From Paludibacteraceae bacterium (GTDB taxonomy: Bacteria; Bacteroidota; Bacteroidia; Bacteroidales; Paludibacteraceae): a DNA stretch of 64,000 bases. The notes under the pieces are model-generated. The model had not been told where the DNA came from and did not search any database. It was given only the letters and a program-made list of their open reading frames with translations. The stretch lies in the NCBI GenBank assembly GCA_017553575.1, contig JAFZKQ010000074.1, positions 83,005 to 147,004 on the forward strand, in the 5' to 3' direction. How positions within the stretch are numbered: position 1 is the first letter of the stretch; each line of letters opens with the position of its first letter. This document shows, in pieces, positions 25,948-34,497 of the stretch. A program made the translations under genes and the position numbers.

Positions 25948-25979
25948 CAAAGGTATGGTACTTTTTCTTTTTATGCAAA
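25948..25979 (-). promoter_or_regulatory. Promoter of the type I restriction operon
   Basis: On the minus strand, TTTG (25979-25976), a 20-bp spacer, then TACCTTTG (25955-25948): an exact match to the Bacteroidetes consensus TTTG-N19/21-TAnnTTTG. The first start codon is about 30 bp downstream. It probably drives all seven genes down to 15336. Confidence 0.8.
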
Positions 25980-26142
25980 CAATAAATCATTTTTTTATTA
26001 GTAATCGGAATACTAGTATTGTATTTGTATTTTGATATGTAGACAGAAAATCATGTTGAATACAAATTTATCACTTTTTATCTATGAATCTAACCAAGGC
26101 ATCTATTTCCAAACAGTAGAAGAATCACCGCAAACGATAGAG

Positions 26143-26194
26143 TCAAAAAAACGGTCCGTTATCATTACGCTTGTCGTAATGGGAACGGACCGTT
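26143..26194 (-). terminator. Terminator after the nucleoside hydrolase
   Basis: On the minus strand AACGGTCCGTT (26194-26184) pairs with AACGGACCGTT (26160-26150), with an inner CATTACG/CGTAATG stem, followed by TTTTTT. A second strand reading also gives a stable hairpin. Confidence 0.85.
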
Positions 26195-26213
26195 ATGGTT
26201 GGGTGCAGATTAA

Positions 26214-27404
26214 TTACTGCAAGCTATATAGGTCAGAAACGAAGTCCCAAAGTTCGTCACGTTTTACTTTGAAGACTACGTCGCAAGGAGCTGTTCCCTT
26301 AGGACCTGTTCCGGCGAACCAAGCCATGCAGCTTGCATAAGACAAGCCCATGTTGCGCTCGATAGCAACTTCGCGTGGTTCGATTTTCTCGATCAAATCA
26401 GGGCAAAGATAAACAGCAACCGTGATAGGGTCCCAACAGAATTTCAAGAACTCCTCTTGGCCGTTCTCGTAGATAGGAGCCAAAGAATCTACGATGGCTT
26501 GGCTGATTTTTGTCGTGTTCTTTGCCTTGTACATGTCATACATGTCTTTGCCTTTCAAGCAAGTCGTAGCGGCATCGTGAGGAATCACGAGTTGCTTTTT
26601 CCATCCTGCGTTCAAACAGATGTTTACGGCTTCTGGGTCGTACCACCAGTTGATTTCTACGCGTGGCAATGCTTCGCCTGGAACGTCGAACACACCGCCC
26701 ATATAAACGATTCCTGCGGCCTTCTTAGCGAATTCTGGGTCTTTCTGGATGGCTTTAGCCACGTTGGTGTATCCACCGATGGCGAAGATCGTTACTTTAC
26801 CTGGGTTCTCGTTTACCTGACGGATCATGAAGTCCCAAGCTGTCTCTTCAATTGGCTTGATGGTTGGCTCAGGCAAGTTGGAGGTGGTAGTGACACCCTT
26901 TGCTTTCAAATAGTTGTCTGTATATTTTGGCAATTGTGAGTAGGCACCTACATAAGGCATCTTACCAATTACGGCCATTAGGGAGTCGATGTTTTTGAAC
27001 CCATTTAGAGGAACATCCGTACCTACAGCAACCGGAATATCTTTACGGTCGAAAAATTCTAATGCGGACAATACGTCGTATGTTACGGAAGAGGTCAAGG
27101 CGTTACCTCCTGCGGCTGTGAGTCCTAACAATTTGATGTAACCCATCTTGTCTGCTTGAAGCAACTCGAAGAGAGCATACATATCGTCATTTATGTAAGT
27201 GACGTCGGCATCCAAGATAACTTTGTTGTTGGCAGAATCGGTCACAATCTTATACTTTTGCTCGAATTGTTGTTTGGTAGGTGCTGAGTAGCTTTTTACC
27301 TCTTCTGTCTTTTTTGCATCATTTTTCTTTACAGAATTACCAGCGCATCCTGCTAATAGTAATGCAGACATGGCTAAGCTAAAAAATTTCTTTATCATAA
27401 TCAT
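26214..27404 (-). CDS. Nucleoside hydrolase-like lipoprotein
   Basis: About 397 aa. N-terminal lipoprotein signal ending ALLLAGC (start taken at the ATG 27404; ATG 27398 is equally possible; the longer TTG reading at 27425 adds seven residues before the signal). The rest resembles inosine-uridine nucleoside N-ribohydrolases: VILDADVTYINDDMYAL in place of the usual DxDxxxDD metal loop, ITIFAIGGYTNVAKAIQ-like core and YMGGVFDVPG. The divergent first loop leaves catalytic activity uncertain. Such exported versions are frequent in gut Bacteroidales. A strong terminator follows. The NSS transporter system upstream is a possible partner, without proof. Confidence 0.8.
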   Translation of the reverse strand: MIMIKKFFSLAMSALLLAGCAGNSVKKNDAKKTEEVKSYSAPTKQQFEQKYKIVTDSANNKVILDADVTYINDDMYALFELLQADKMGYIKLLGLTAAGGNALTSSVTYDVLSALEFFDRKDIPVAVGTDVPLNGFKNIDSLMAVIGKMPYVGAYSQLPKYTDNYLKAKGVTTTSNLPEPTIKPIEETAWDFMIRQVNENPGKVTIFAIGGYTNVAKAIQKDPEFAKKAAGIVYMGGVFDVPGEALPRVEINWWYDPEAVNICLNAGWKKQLVIPHDAATTCLKGKDMYDMYKAKNTTKISQAIVDSLAPIYENGQEEFLKFCWDPITVAVYLCPDLIEKIEPREVAIERNMGLSYASCMAWFAGTGPKGTAPCDVVFKVKRDELWDFVSDLYSLQ

Positions 27405-27430
27405 ATAATTAAGTGAATAGTTCAAATACT

Positions 27431-27523
27431 CTATTTCTTCAACATTTTGACAAACAAGTAAATAGCCATGAAGGTTACCGAACCTTCAACCAAAAGCATA
27501 AAAATCAATGATGGTATTTCCAT
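27431..27523 (-). CDS. MetS-like small subunit of the NSS transporter (30 aa)
   Basis: A 30-aa reading frame that starts MEIPSLIFMLLVEG and ends IYLFVKMLKK: one hydrophobic transmembrane helix and a lysine-rich tail. Bacterial NSS transporters of this type often come with a tiny single-helix partner (MetS in the MetPS methionine/alanine system; the MaAIMP_sms family), encoded immediately downstream of the transporter. The position, 38 bp after the transporter stop, and the short hydrophobic sequence fit that family. Too short for most gene finders. The nucleoside hydrolase begins 26 bp further on, so all three may be one transcript. Confidence 0.75.
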   Translation of the reverse strand: MEIPSLIFMLLVEGSVTFMAIYLFVKMLKK

Positions 27524-27543
27524 ATTTAAATCTATTTTAATGC

Positions 27544-27568
27544 GTGGTGAATTTACAAGATTCACCAC
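27544..27568 (-). other. Hairpin overlapping the NSS transporter stop codon
   Basis: GTGGTGAAT pairs with ATTCACCAC around a 7-nt loop; the transporter stop codon lies in the stem. No strong T run follows on the minus strand, so this looks more like a translation-coupling or mRNA-stability element between the transporter and its small subunit than a terminator. Confidence 0.45.
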
Positions 27569-29403
27569 ATGTCATTGCATTGTTTGTCGTTATTTTCACG
27601 TGACTCTTTCCTTCCTGCGAAGAAAATCATTACACAGATGAGCAGTAGCAGGGTGAGCAGCAGTAAGCGTGACATATCCAAGTAGAAGACATCATTGGCC
27701 CGCCAAAATTTCGTTTTGTATATGGTGTCGCCTAGGATGACCAATTGTCCCTCTTCTACGCATATTTCGTAGTCGCTGCTGAACTCGTATGCCTTGAATC
27801 CATCGTAGTTTCCGATGACAACCCGTGTTGTTCCGTTGCCCAAGTCACGTATTTGTTCTACGGAGCCGATTTTCTCGGAGTAGAAGCGTTTGCTGAACCA
27901 TGCCTTGTTCGGGCCTATGTTTTTATGGGTAAGCTCCGCGATGATGCTGCTGTTGTCCAATTCCCATCCCTTGAAGCTCAATAGGCTCCAATTGTCATCT
28001 TTAGGTTTGACAAGGGACGCGAGGAAGATTAGGATGAACATCGTAGGAGTGACGTATTTCAAGATATATTTGAATATCTTAGGCATTACCATGTCTGCTC
28101 CGTAGTGGATGAGTTTCCAGCCTTTTTCCACGCCTAAAACCCATGAGAAGAGGATGGATTCGAACATTGCGAAGACAAACAAGGAGATGGTGCCTCCCCA
28201 ATAATCGTATTGGTCGAACACGCCTTGGAAGAAGAAGAATACCGTCGGAAGTCCGAACAGGAACGTGATGATTCCGTAGGCGATGGATCCTTTCCTCTGT
28301 GACCATCCGTAGCTACGGTCGAAGAAGCCGACCACAGGTGTAGCCAATCCTAGGATGGAGGTGATGCTGGCAAAGAAGAGTAGGCCGAAGAAGGCGAACC
28401 CTGCCAAGGCGGAGAGAATAGGTCCCCATTGTTCAAAGAGGTAAGGCATGGTACGGAAAGCCAATCCCATTCCTCCGTTCTGTGTCAGTTCCAAAACATG
28501 TTCAATGCCCAAGTATCCGATGGAGATTGGGATGATGATGGAACTTCCTATCACGATTTCGGCGAATTCATTGAAAAATCCTGCTGTCATCGAGTTGAGC
28601 ACCACGTCTTCCTCCTTTTTCATGTAGGAGGCATAGCTTTGGATGCAGCCCATTCCCAAGGAGAGGGTAAAGAACATTTGGCCTGCCGCCGCCAACCAGA
28701 CTTTAGGGTTGAGCAAAGAGTCGTATTGCGGTGTCCACATGAAATTAAGTCCTACGACACCGTCGAAAAAGGCACCGTCTTCGCCTGCCTTCAGGGTGAA
28801 GGCTTTGTAGACGAGGAAGACGCCGAAGGCCAAAAGCAACGGCATGCAGATTTTAGCGACCCGCTCGATGCCCTTTTGCAATCCCTTGCTCAAGAACCAT
28901 ACGTTGAGGCCTATGCAGAAGAGATAGCAGAAGACCGTCTCGTAAGGAATGCCAGAGTAGGATGTGTTGACATTCAAGTAGTTGTTAAAGAAGGCGGAGA
29001 CCTCTTTTTCCGTCATTCCATTGAATGAACCTATGAGTGAATGGACCACGTATGAGAGGGTCCAGCTTTCAATGTAGCAGTAGTAGGCGGAGATGACGAT
29101 GCTCGAAAAGAGACCCATCGAACCGATGTATTTCCAAAACGGGCGGTTGTCTATCTTTTGAATGATGAGGGGTGGGGAGTGGTGTCCGAATTGGCCACCG
29201 AATTTGCCTGTAGACCATTCGATCAACAGCATTGGTATTCCTAGTAGAATGAAAGAGACGATATAGGGAATGATGAAGGCGCCTCCACCATTTTGCACTG
29301 CTTGAACTGGAAATCGGAGAAAGTTTCCAAGACCTATAGCATTGCCCGCCATGGCAAGTATCAGTCCGAGCCTCGATCCCCAAACTTGTTTCTCTTGACC
29401 CAT
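27562..29403 (-). CDS. Sodium:neurotransmitter symporter family (NSS) transporter
   Basis: 613-aa polytopic membrane protein of the LeuT/MhsT/MetP class, with about 12 helices. The first helix carries the Na+ and substrate signature AGNAIGLGNFLRFPVQAV (about 15-32), followed by GGGAFIIPY and the helix-8 type region. A soluble region of about 100 residues (about 475-575) is inserted before the last helix, which is not typical of LeuT. It imports amino acids (likely methionine, alanine or similar) with sodium. The MetS-like frame directly downstream supports a MetP-like role. A TAAATTTG element is at 29430-29437 on the minus strand. Confidence 0.9.
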   Translation of the reverse strand: MGQEKQVWGSRLGLILAMAGNAIGLGNFLRFPVQAVQNGGGAFIIPYIVSFILLGIPMLLIEWSTGKFGGQFGHHSPPLIIQKIDNRPFWKYIGSMGLFSSIVISAYYCYIESWTLSYVVHSLIGSFNGMTEKEVSAFFNNYLNVNTSYSGIPYETVFCYLFCIGLNVWFLSKGLQKGIERVAKICMPLLLAFGVFLVYKAFTLKAGEDGAFFDGVVGLNFMWTPQYDSLLNPKVWLAAAGQMFFTLSLGMGCIQSYASYMKKEEDVVLNSMTAGFFNEFAEIVIGSSIIIPISIGYLGIEHVLELTQNGGMGLAFRTMPYLFEQWGPILSALAGFAFFGLLFFASITSILGLATPVVGFFDRSYGWSQRKGSIAYGIITFLFGLPTVFFFFQGVFDQYDYWGGTISLFVFAMFESILFSWVLGVEKGWKLIHYGADMVMPKIFKYILKYVTPTMFILIFLASLVKPKDDNWSLLSFKGWELDNSSIIAELTHKNIGPNKAWFSKRFYSEKIGSVEQIRDLGNGTTRVVIGNYDGFKAYEFSSDYEICVEEGQLVILGDTIYKTKFWRANDVFYLDMSRLLLLTLLLLICVMIFFAGRKESRENNDKQCNDMW

Positions 29404-29561
29404 TTTTTGTTTTATTGATAAAATTCTTACAAATTTACTTGTTTTTAATTTATTAACTAATAGTTAGGCATTGAAATAGGGAGAATTGGTAGAAAATTTA
29501 TTTTTCATTTTCGATAGGTCCGTTGAATTTTGGTCTACAAAATAGATGGTTCGGATAGAGG

Positions 29562-29603
29562 CAAAAAAAAGCCTCGATAATCAAATTCGTTGATATCGAG
29601 GCT
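29562..29603 (-). terminator. Terminator after the 28-aa gene
   Basis: Minus strand: AGCCTCGATA-type 10-bp stem (29570-29579 with 29594-29603) extended by an inner ATCAA/TTGAT stem, then eight T. It lies 52 bp past the 28-codon frame and completes a promoter-gene-terminator unit. Confidence 0.85.
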
Positions 29604-29654
29604 ACAGTCGGCATTTAAATTGTCGTCGTTTCATGGTCTTTATCTTTTAAGAAG

Positions 29655-29741
29655 TTATTTACTAAGAGCGTTTTTAACGTTCCAAACCTTGATTGCCATT
29701 GCTACTGCTACTACTGCACAAAAAATATAAGCTATTGTCAT
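29655..29741 (-). CDS. 28-aa hydrophobic small protein
   Basis: Reads MTIAYIFCAVVAVAMAIKVW then NVKNALSK. One transmembrane helix (about 3-18) followed by a positively charged tail. It has its own consensus promoter (29790-29820), a 40-nt leader and a terminator, so it behaves like a real transcription unit. I do not recognise a family; the shape suggests a small membrane protein, e.g. a regulator or subunit of a membrane complex. No homology search was possible. Confidence 0.6.
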   Translation of the reverse strand: MTIAYIFCAVVAVAMAIKVWNVKNALSK

Positions 29742-29789
29742 AATCGTAATATTTATTCAGTTAATATTCTTTTGTATCTTATAACAATG

Positions 29790-29820
29790 CAAATATATAC
29801 ATAGTTTTTAATATAGCAAA
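29790..29820 (-). promoter_or_regulatory. Consensus promoter of the 28-aa gene
   Basis: Minus strand TTTG (29820-29817), 19-bp spacer, TATATTTG (29797-29790): exact match to the Bacteroidetes promoter. The start codon is about 49 bp downstream of the -7 box. Confidence 0.8.
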
Positions 29821-30097
29821 ATATTTATACGATTTTTTACATATAAAATGCATTTTGTTGTATATGTATGTAATATTTATGCATAGTAGGGGCGGAAAGG
29901 GGGTTTTTTGCCAGAAAAAAAGGGAAAATAAAGCTACTTTGGGTCAATAGGTACTCACAATAGGCGAGTTGGCTAATCAGGAATTAGGTGTTGAAGAGAC
30001 GACATTTTTATAGTCCCATCTTTCAAAATGGGAAATTAATTTAAACAGTCTCTAAAATTTTGGATTTTGTGTTGATAAAGGCAGACTCCCCCGAACA
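29821..30097. other. Intergenic stretch, nothing further seen
   Basis: 277 bp between the 28-aa gene's promoter and the 55-aa gene. AT-rich at the left, then mixed; no gene, terminator or repeat that I could support. Confidence 0.5.
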
Positions 30098-30265
30098 CTA
30101 TTCTTTCTCCTTCTTCTCCGACTCTTGGTTGGGCAAAGTCTCTTTTGAAGGGGTGTGGCCTCCGTTGATCTTCTTTTTCAAGATTCCTAGCTTCTTGGCA
30201 CGTTCCCAAGCGGCCTTTTTTACGAGGTAATCTTCGTATCTGCGTTCTAAGTAATTATCTGCCAT
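30098..30265 (-). CDS. 55-aa conserved-type basic protein, unknown function
   Basis: A 55-aa frame, MADNYLERRYEDYLVKK at the start, then AWERAKKLGILKKKI and a Lys/Glu-rich tail. It starts with ATG at 30265, just 8 bp after the stop of the deacetylase gene, so the two are probably co-transcribed. The MADNYLE-R-YEDY opening resembles a short conserved Bacteroidales protein often annotated without function; this rests on memory of the pattern and has not been checked. No known domain. Confidence 0.65.
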   Translation of the reverse strand: MADNYLERRYEDYLVKKAAWERAKKLGILKKKINGGHTPSKETLPNQESEKKEKE

Positions 30266-30273
30266 GGTTGTCT

Positions 30274-31419
30274 TTAGTGGGATGGTTGCACGATCAAGGT
30301 GATGTCGCCTATGTTGGGTATAGCGTTAAACAAGATTTGGTTGGGTTGAATGATTGTTACGGGCAGTTGCAGGGAACCGTTGGGCTTAATCTCTGCTTTC
30401 TCAGTGCCATATGCTTTTACAATTTCTTGAAGGGAGGAGGAGTCTCCTAGTTTGTCCGTGTTTTGTAGGACCGTTATATGCTCTGCATTGGGCACAGTCA
30501 CCAAGATGGAGAGTGGGCGATAAGCGTCTCCAAAGATTTTTGGTTGCCTCTCCTTCAGACGGAAGACGTACTCGTTCGAGCTACTCTTGACCTTCTCTAT
30601 GGTGGTGTTCGCATATTGGCGGAGATAGTGCATCATATCGGCGTAGGTCGTAACCCAAAGGTCTAAACTTGCCAACGTGTCGAGTTGTTGCCTTAGAACG
30701 GTGTCGGTTATCCAGGCGTAACTGAAGTCGCGGATGGAGTCGTTATAGACACTGTGATAGAGGAAAGTGACCATTCCTCCGACTCTTTTGGCGTGGTTTA
30801 GTTGTTCGGCATAGTCGGACAAGGGTGTCTCTGATAGGACACTATAGGTTTTCGTGTCCATATAGTCGATGGGGCCATTGACCTTGGAAGAGTCGCTTGC
30901 TCTTTGAGGGTCACGTAGGTGTGTATCAGCGGCGAAGTCGTCGTCCGTCATGGGGGTGTTGGTTCCCCGTGCTGCCCAATACCCGTTTTCCGCCAGATAT
31001 TGTTTCAGGGAGTCAGTGGTCTCCCCGTAAGGGTAGGCAAAGGTATATACTTTATATCCAGGAATTTCTGCTTCTATTTTCCTCTCTGCTGCTGCCACTT
31101 CATCCTCAAATGAAATGCCGTAAGGGTGGGGGTGGGTAGTCGTATGGTCGGCTATCTCGTTTCCCAAGGATGCTGCATGGCGCAGTGGCTCCCAATCCTT
31201 TACGTTGGCCGTTATGACATTGAAGGTGGCCACCATTCCCCGTTTCTGTAGTTCAGGCACTACGATGGCAGGATGACCAGGGGTCCAGTCATCGAAGGTA
31301 AGTGCCACGGCTGCTTGTTTATTCTCTTTCCATCGGAGAATTTCCACTTTCGGTTCGAACGAATGGCAGCCCGACAATACCATTGTCAAGGGGAGTAGCC
31401 AGAGAGGGAAGCGCATCAT
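30274..31419 (-). CDS. Polysaccharide deacetylase family lipoprotein
   Basis: 381 aa. Lipoprotein signal ending VLSGC (residue about 18). The NodB/CE4 catalytic domain lies in about 35-260: AVALTFDDWTPG (metal-binding Asp), GNEIADHTTTHPHP (two His ligands), FAYPYGETT and TFLYHSVYN. Residues 260-381 form a beta-rich C-terminal extension. It removes N- or O-acetyl groups from a cell-surface polysaccharide; the substrate is unknown. Its start codon overlaps the sufE stop (ATGA), an unexpected coupling with the iron-sulphur genes upstream. Confidence 0.88.
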   Translation of the reverse strand: MMRFPLWLLPLTMVLSGCHSFEPKVEILRWKENKQAAVALTFDDWTPGHPAIVVPELQKRGMVATFNVITANVKDWEPLRHAASLGNEIADHTTTHPHPYGISFEDEVAAAERKIEAEIPGYKVYTFAYPYGETTDSLKQYLAENGYWAARGTNTPMTDDDFAADTHLRDPQRASDSSKVNGPIDYMDTKTYSVLSETPLSDYAEQLNHAKRVGGMVTFLYHSVYNDSIRDFSYAWITDTVLRQQLDTLASLDLWVTTYADMMHYLRQYANTTIEKVKSSSNEYVFRLKERQPKIFGDAYRPLSILVTVPNAEHITVLQNTDKLGDSSSLQEIVKAYGTEKAEIKPNGSLQLPVTIIQPNQILFNAIPNIGDITLIVQPSH

Positions 31420-31841
31420 GACTCCATTTTTGATTTGAAGGCTACGGCATAGAGGCGCATCTGCTTAATCATGGCGAGCATACCGTTGGAGCGGGTAGGC
31501 GAGAGGTGTTCCTTTAGACCGATTTTATTGATGAAATAGAGGTCGCTCTCGATGATCTCGTCCGGTGTATGGCCTGAAAGTACTTCGACAAGCATTACGA
31601 CAATGCCTCCTGCAATGTCTGTGTTGCTTTCGCCTTGGTAATAAACCTTTCCGTCCTTGTATTCGGCTGTGACCCATACCTTGCTTTGGCAACCTTCGAT
31701 AAGGTTCTCCGGAATCTTGTCTGCTTCTGCCATTTTCTTGCCGGATTGTCCTTTGTCGATAATCTGTTGGTACTTATCGAGCCAATCTTCCAGAAATTCA
31801 AATTCTGTGATAATCTCGTCTTGTTTTTCGTTAATTGTCAT
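31416..31841 (-). CDS. sufE: SufE-type sulphur acceptor
   Basis: 141 aa. Accepts persulphide from SufS and passes it to the scaffold. The catalytic cysteine is in IEGCQSKVWVTAEY (residue about 51), with the family features IPENLIEGC, SNTDIAGGIVVMLV and HLSPTRSNGM. Together with sufS 89 bp upstream it makes a sulphur-mobilising pair. No sufB, sufC or sufD is in view, so the scaffold must be encoded elsewhere. It overlaps the deacetylase start by 4 bp. Confidence 0.92.
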   Translation of the reverse strand: MTINEKQDEIITEFEFLEDWLDKYQQIIDKGQSGKKMAEADKIPENLIEGCQSKVWVTAEYKDGKVYYQGESNTDIAGGIVVMLVEVLSGHTPDEIIESDLYFINKIGLKEHLSPTRSNGMLAMIKQMRLYAVAFKSKMES

Positions 31842-31930
31842 GACATCAACTTATTATGGTCTGTTTTATAAATTCACCGTTTACTAGAAAAGATGGAGAC
31901 ACATGGGTTACAGCTTCTATAGAACTCATC

Positions 31931-33154
31931 TTAATGGTGGAACATCTTGCGTGCGCGTTCGATTCCTGCCACCAGAGTGTCTATCTCTTCTTTTGTGTTG
32001 TACATTGCGAAAGAGGCGCGGACGGTTCCCTCGATGCCGAAGGCTTGCATAACCGGCTCTGCACAATGGTGTCCGGTACGGACGGCAATTCCCAATTTGT
32101 CGAGGATGGAGCCCATGTCATACGGATGGATGTCGCCCACCAAGAAGGATACCAAGCCGCTCCGTTGCGGTGAGTTGCCGATGAAGCGCATTCCTTCGAT
32201 CTCCGCCATGCGGGTACGGGCGTATTCCAATAACTCGTGTTCGTGTTTGGAGATGTTCTCTAAACCAATGCCCTTCACGTAGTCCAAGGCGGCTGAGAGG
32301 GCTGTGGAGCCTATGTAATCGGGCGTTCCAGCCTCAAATTTGAATGGCAATTCGTTGAATGTCGTCTTTTCAAAAGTGACTTTCTTGATCATCTCTCCTC
32401 CTCCTTGGTAAGGTGGGATGGCGTCCAACCAGCGTTCCTTTCCGTAGAGTACGCCAATGCCTGTCGGTCCATAGACCTTGTGACCGGAGAAGACGTAGAA
32501 ATCGACATCCAAGTCTTGGACATCGACCGAGAAGTGGGGGATGGATTGGGCTCCGTCCACCAAAACGGGTACGTCGTGGGCATGGGCGATACGGATGATC
32601 TCCTTTATGGGGTTGACGGTGGCAAGGGTGTTGGAGGCATGGGTCACGGAGACAAGTTTTGTCTTTGGGGTTATCATTTTCTCCAATTCTTCCACCTTCA
32701 ATATTCCGTTTTCATCGAAAGGAATCACCTTCAAAGTGGTGCCTTTGCGCGATTGCAGCAGTTGCCAAGGCACGATGTTGGAGTGGTGTTCCATCTGGGA
32801 GATGATGATTTCGTCTCCTTCCGAACATTGGCTGTCGCCGAAAGAGGAGGCAACCAGGTTGATGGCCTCCGTCGTTCCTCGGGTGAAGATCACTTCACGG
32901 GCGGAGGCGGCGTTGATGAAGGAGCGGACGTTTTCGCGGGCGGCCTCGTGCGCTTCCGTAGCCATTTGGCTTAGGAAATGGACACCTCGATGGATGTTGG
33001 CGTTGCAATTGCAGTAGCCCTCCGTTATCTTTTCGATTACGCACAATGGCTTTTGTGTGGTTGCCGCATTGTCCAAATAAACCAATGGTTTTTTATATAT
33101 CTCTTTGGTCAAGATAGGAAAATCTTGCCGAATCTTGTTTATATCTAATCCCAT
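31931..33154 (-). CDS. sufS: Cysteine desulphurase, SufS type
   Basis: PLP-dependent group II desulphurase, about 407 aa from the ATG at 33154 (the longer reading to 33226 adds 24 residues that do not resemble the family). The start MGLDINKIRQDFPIL is typical. PLP lysine in DFYVFSGHKVYGPTGIGVL, and the active-site cysteine in RTGHHCAEPVMQ. It removes sulphur from cysteine and hands it to SufE. TATATTTG/TAATTTTG elements lie on the minus strand at 33262-33311 without clear -33 partners. Confidence 0.94.
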   Translation of the reverse strand: MGLDINKIRQDFPILTKEIYKKPLVYLDNAATTQKPLCVIEKITEGYCNCNANIHRGVHFLSQMATEAHEAARENVRSFINAASAREVIFTRGTTEAINLVASSFGDSQCSEGDEIIISQMEHHSNIVPWQLLQSRKGTTLKVIPFDENGILKVEELEKMITPKTKLVSVTHASNTLATVNPIKEIIRIAHAHDVPVLVDGAQSIPHFSVDVQDLDVDFYVFSGHKVYGPTGIGVLYGKERWLDAIPPYQGGGEMIKKVTFEKTTFNELPFKFEAGTPDYIGSTALSAALDYVKGIGLENISKHEHELLEYARTRMAEIEGMRFIGNSPQRSGLVSFLVGDIHPYDMGSILDKLGIAVRTGHHCAEPVMQAFGIEGTVRASFAMYNTKEEIDTLVAGIERARKMFHH

Positions 33155-33375
33155 ATACATCATTTTAGGTGGGTACTGTAAAATTGATTTCGAGCGACTT
33201 GTGGTTCGAAAAGTATTACATCCCACATGTTATTAAATACGGTGAATGGTTGAAATTCACCCAAATATAAGTCTCAACGGACGCATCCGTTTTTTTGAAT
33301 TTGCAAAATTACAATATTTAAAGCGATTTCTAAAAGAGTATCCTACAAATTCAATGGGTTGAAGCCGATTGAGAT

Positions 33376-34491
33376 CTATCGGGCGAGCGAGTTGTAGACG
33401 GCGGTCATAGCTGTTGCTATGCTCTCGTCCGAGAATTTCATCGCTTGCAAGTCGCCTTCTTTTACCATTTTTTGGGCGAGTTCTCTATCTGTCAGGATCT
33501 CTTCGATGGCATTGGATAGCTCCTCTGCCTTATGGCTGTCCACATAGCGTGCTGCCTCTCCTCCCGTCTCTTTGAAGCAAGAGCCGATGGAGGTGATGAC
33601 TGGCGTATGCGAAGTCATGGCCTCCAGAATGGGGATTCCAAATCCTTCAAAATGGGATGGATAGACGAACAGCGTGGCTAATTGGTAAAGGACGGGAAGG
33701 TCCTCCATAGGTACTTGGTGCAGGAAGATGACCCGGTTTTCCAATTTGTATTTGTGGATGAGTTGCATCAGTTCATCTTTGTAGGCTGAAGGGCGACCGA
33801 CAATTACCAGAGGAATGTCGAAGTGGCCGATGTGCATCGCCTCCAAAATGAGTTCGTGGTTCTTCCGTTTCTCTATGGCGCAGACGATCAGCATAAAGTC
33901 GGTAGGCAATGAGTAGCGGTTGCGCACACTCTCCTGGGTGGCCTCGTCAGCCTCTTTTGCAAAGATTGGGTTGCAGCCTTGGTACACCACGGAAACCTTC
34001 CGTTCGTCAACGCCGACCAATTCCAGCAAGTCTTTCTTCGTCTCTTCGCTGATAGCAACGATTCGATCGGCCACTTGGCAACTGCGCACATATTTCTTGC
34101 GGAAGGTGTAGCGGTCGAAAAAAGGGTAGAGCTCGGGGTTTTTCAGGAATATCAAGTCATGGATGGTAACGACGGTAGCTATGCTTTTAGGCAAGCCGTA
34201 GGGCAATTCGTTGCTCAATCCATGGTAAATGTCCAAGCCGAGCTTCTCCGCATCCTTAGAACATCCCGAAGTCCGCCATAAAGAGGGCAATGCTTTGGAA
34301 AAGAACGAGGAGGGAGCCACGATGGATGCCTTGCCATGTTGAAAAGACCGTCCCCCTTTCGTCTTGGGGGTAAACAAGAAATATTCGTTTTGCGAAGCCT
34401 TTGTCGTAAGGATCCTGATGGTGTCGCGGCTATAGTTGCCCAACCCTCGATTGTTGAAAAAAGCCCGTTTAGCGTCAAAACCTATTTTCAT
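33376..34491 (-). CDS. Family 4 glycosyltransferase
   Basis: GT-B fold glycosyltransferase of about 371 aa, starting at ATG 34491 (MKIGFDAKRAF); the reading from GTG 34497 adds two residues. The nucleotide-sugar signature PSHFEGFGIPILEAM (about 285-299) carries the E-x7-E motif, and FLHQVPMEDLPVLYQLATLFV precedes it. It lies directly downstream of the InaA-type kinase, which suggests assembly of LPS core or another envelope glycan. Donor and acceptor cannot be read from sequence. Confidence 0.9.
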   Translation of the reverse strand: MKIGFDAKRAFFNNRGLGNYSRDTIRILTTKASQNEYFLFTPKTKGGRSFQHGKASIVAPSSFFSKALPSLWRTSGCSKDAEKLGLDIYHGLSNELPYGLPKSIATVVTIHDLIFLKNPELYPFFDRYTFRKKYVRSCQVADRIVAISEETKKDLLELVGVDERKVSVVYQGCNPIFAKEADEATQESVRNRYSLPTDFMLIVCAIEKRKNHELILEAMHIGHFDIPLVIVGRPSAYKDELMQLIHKYKLENRVIFLHQVPMEDLPVLYQLATLFVYPSHFEGFGIPILEAMTSHTPVITSIGSCFKETGGEAARYVDSHKAEELSNAIEEILTDRELAQKMVKEGDLQAMKFSDESIATAMTAVYNSLAR

Positions 34492-34497
34492 AACCAC

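Noticed and set aside
26032..26340. 102-codon plus-strand frame
   Set aside because: Crosses the terminator and the antisense of the nucleoside hydrolase; only the first part is outside a known gene.
27595..27605. TTTTCACGTGA, similar to a parS half
   Set aside because: Lies within the transporter coding sequence and lacks the full palindrome found at the four real sites.
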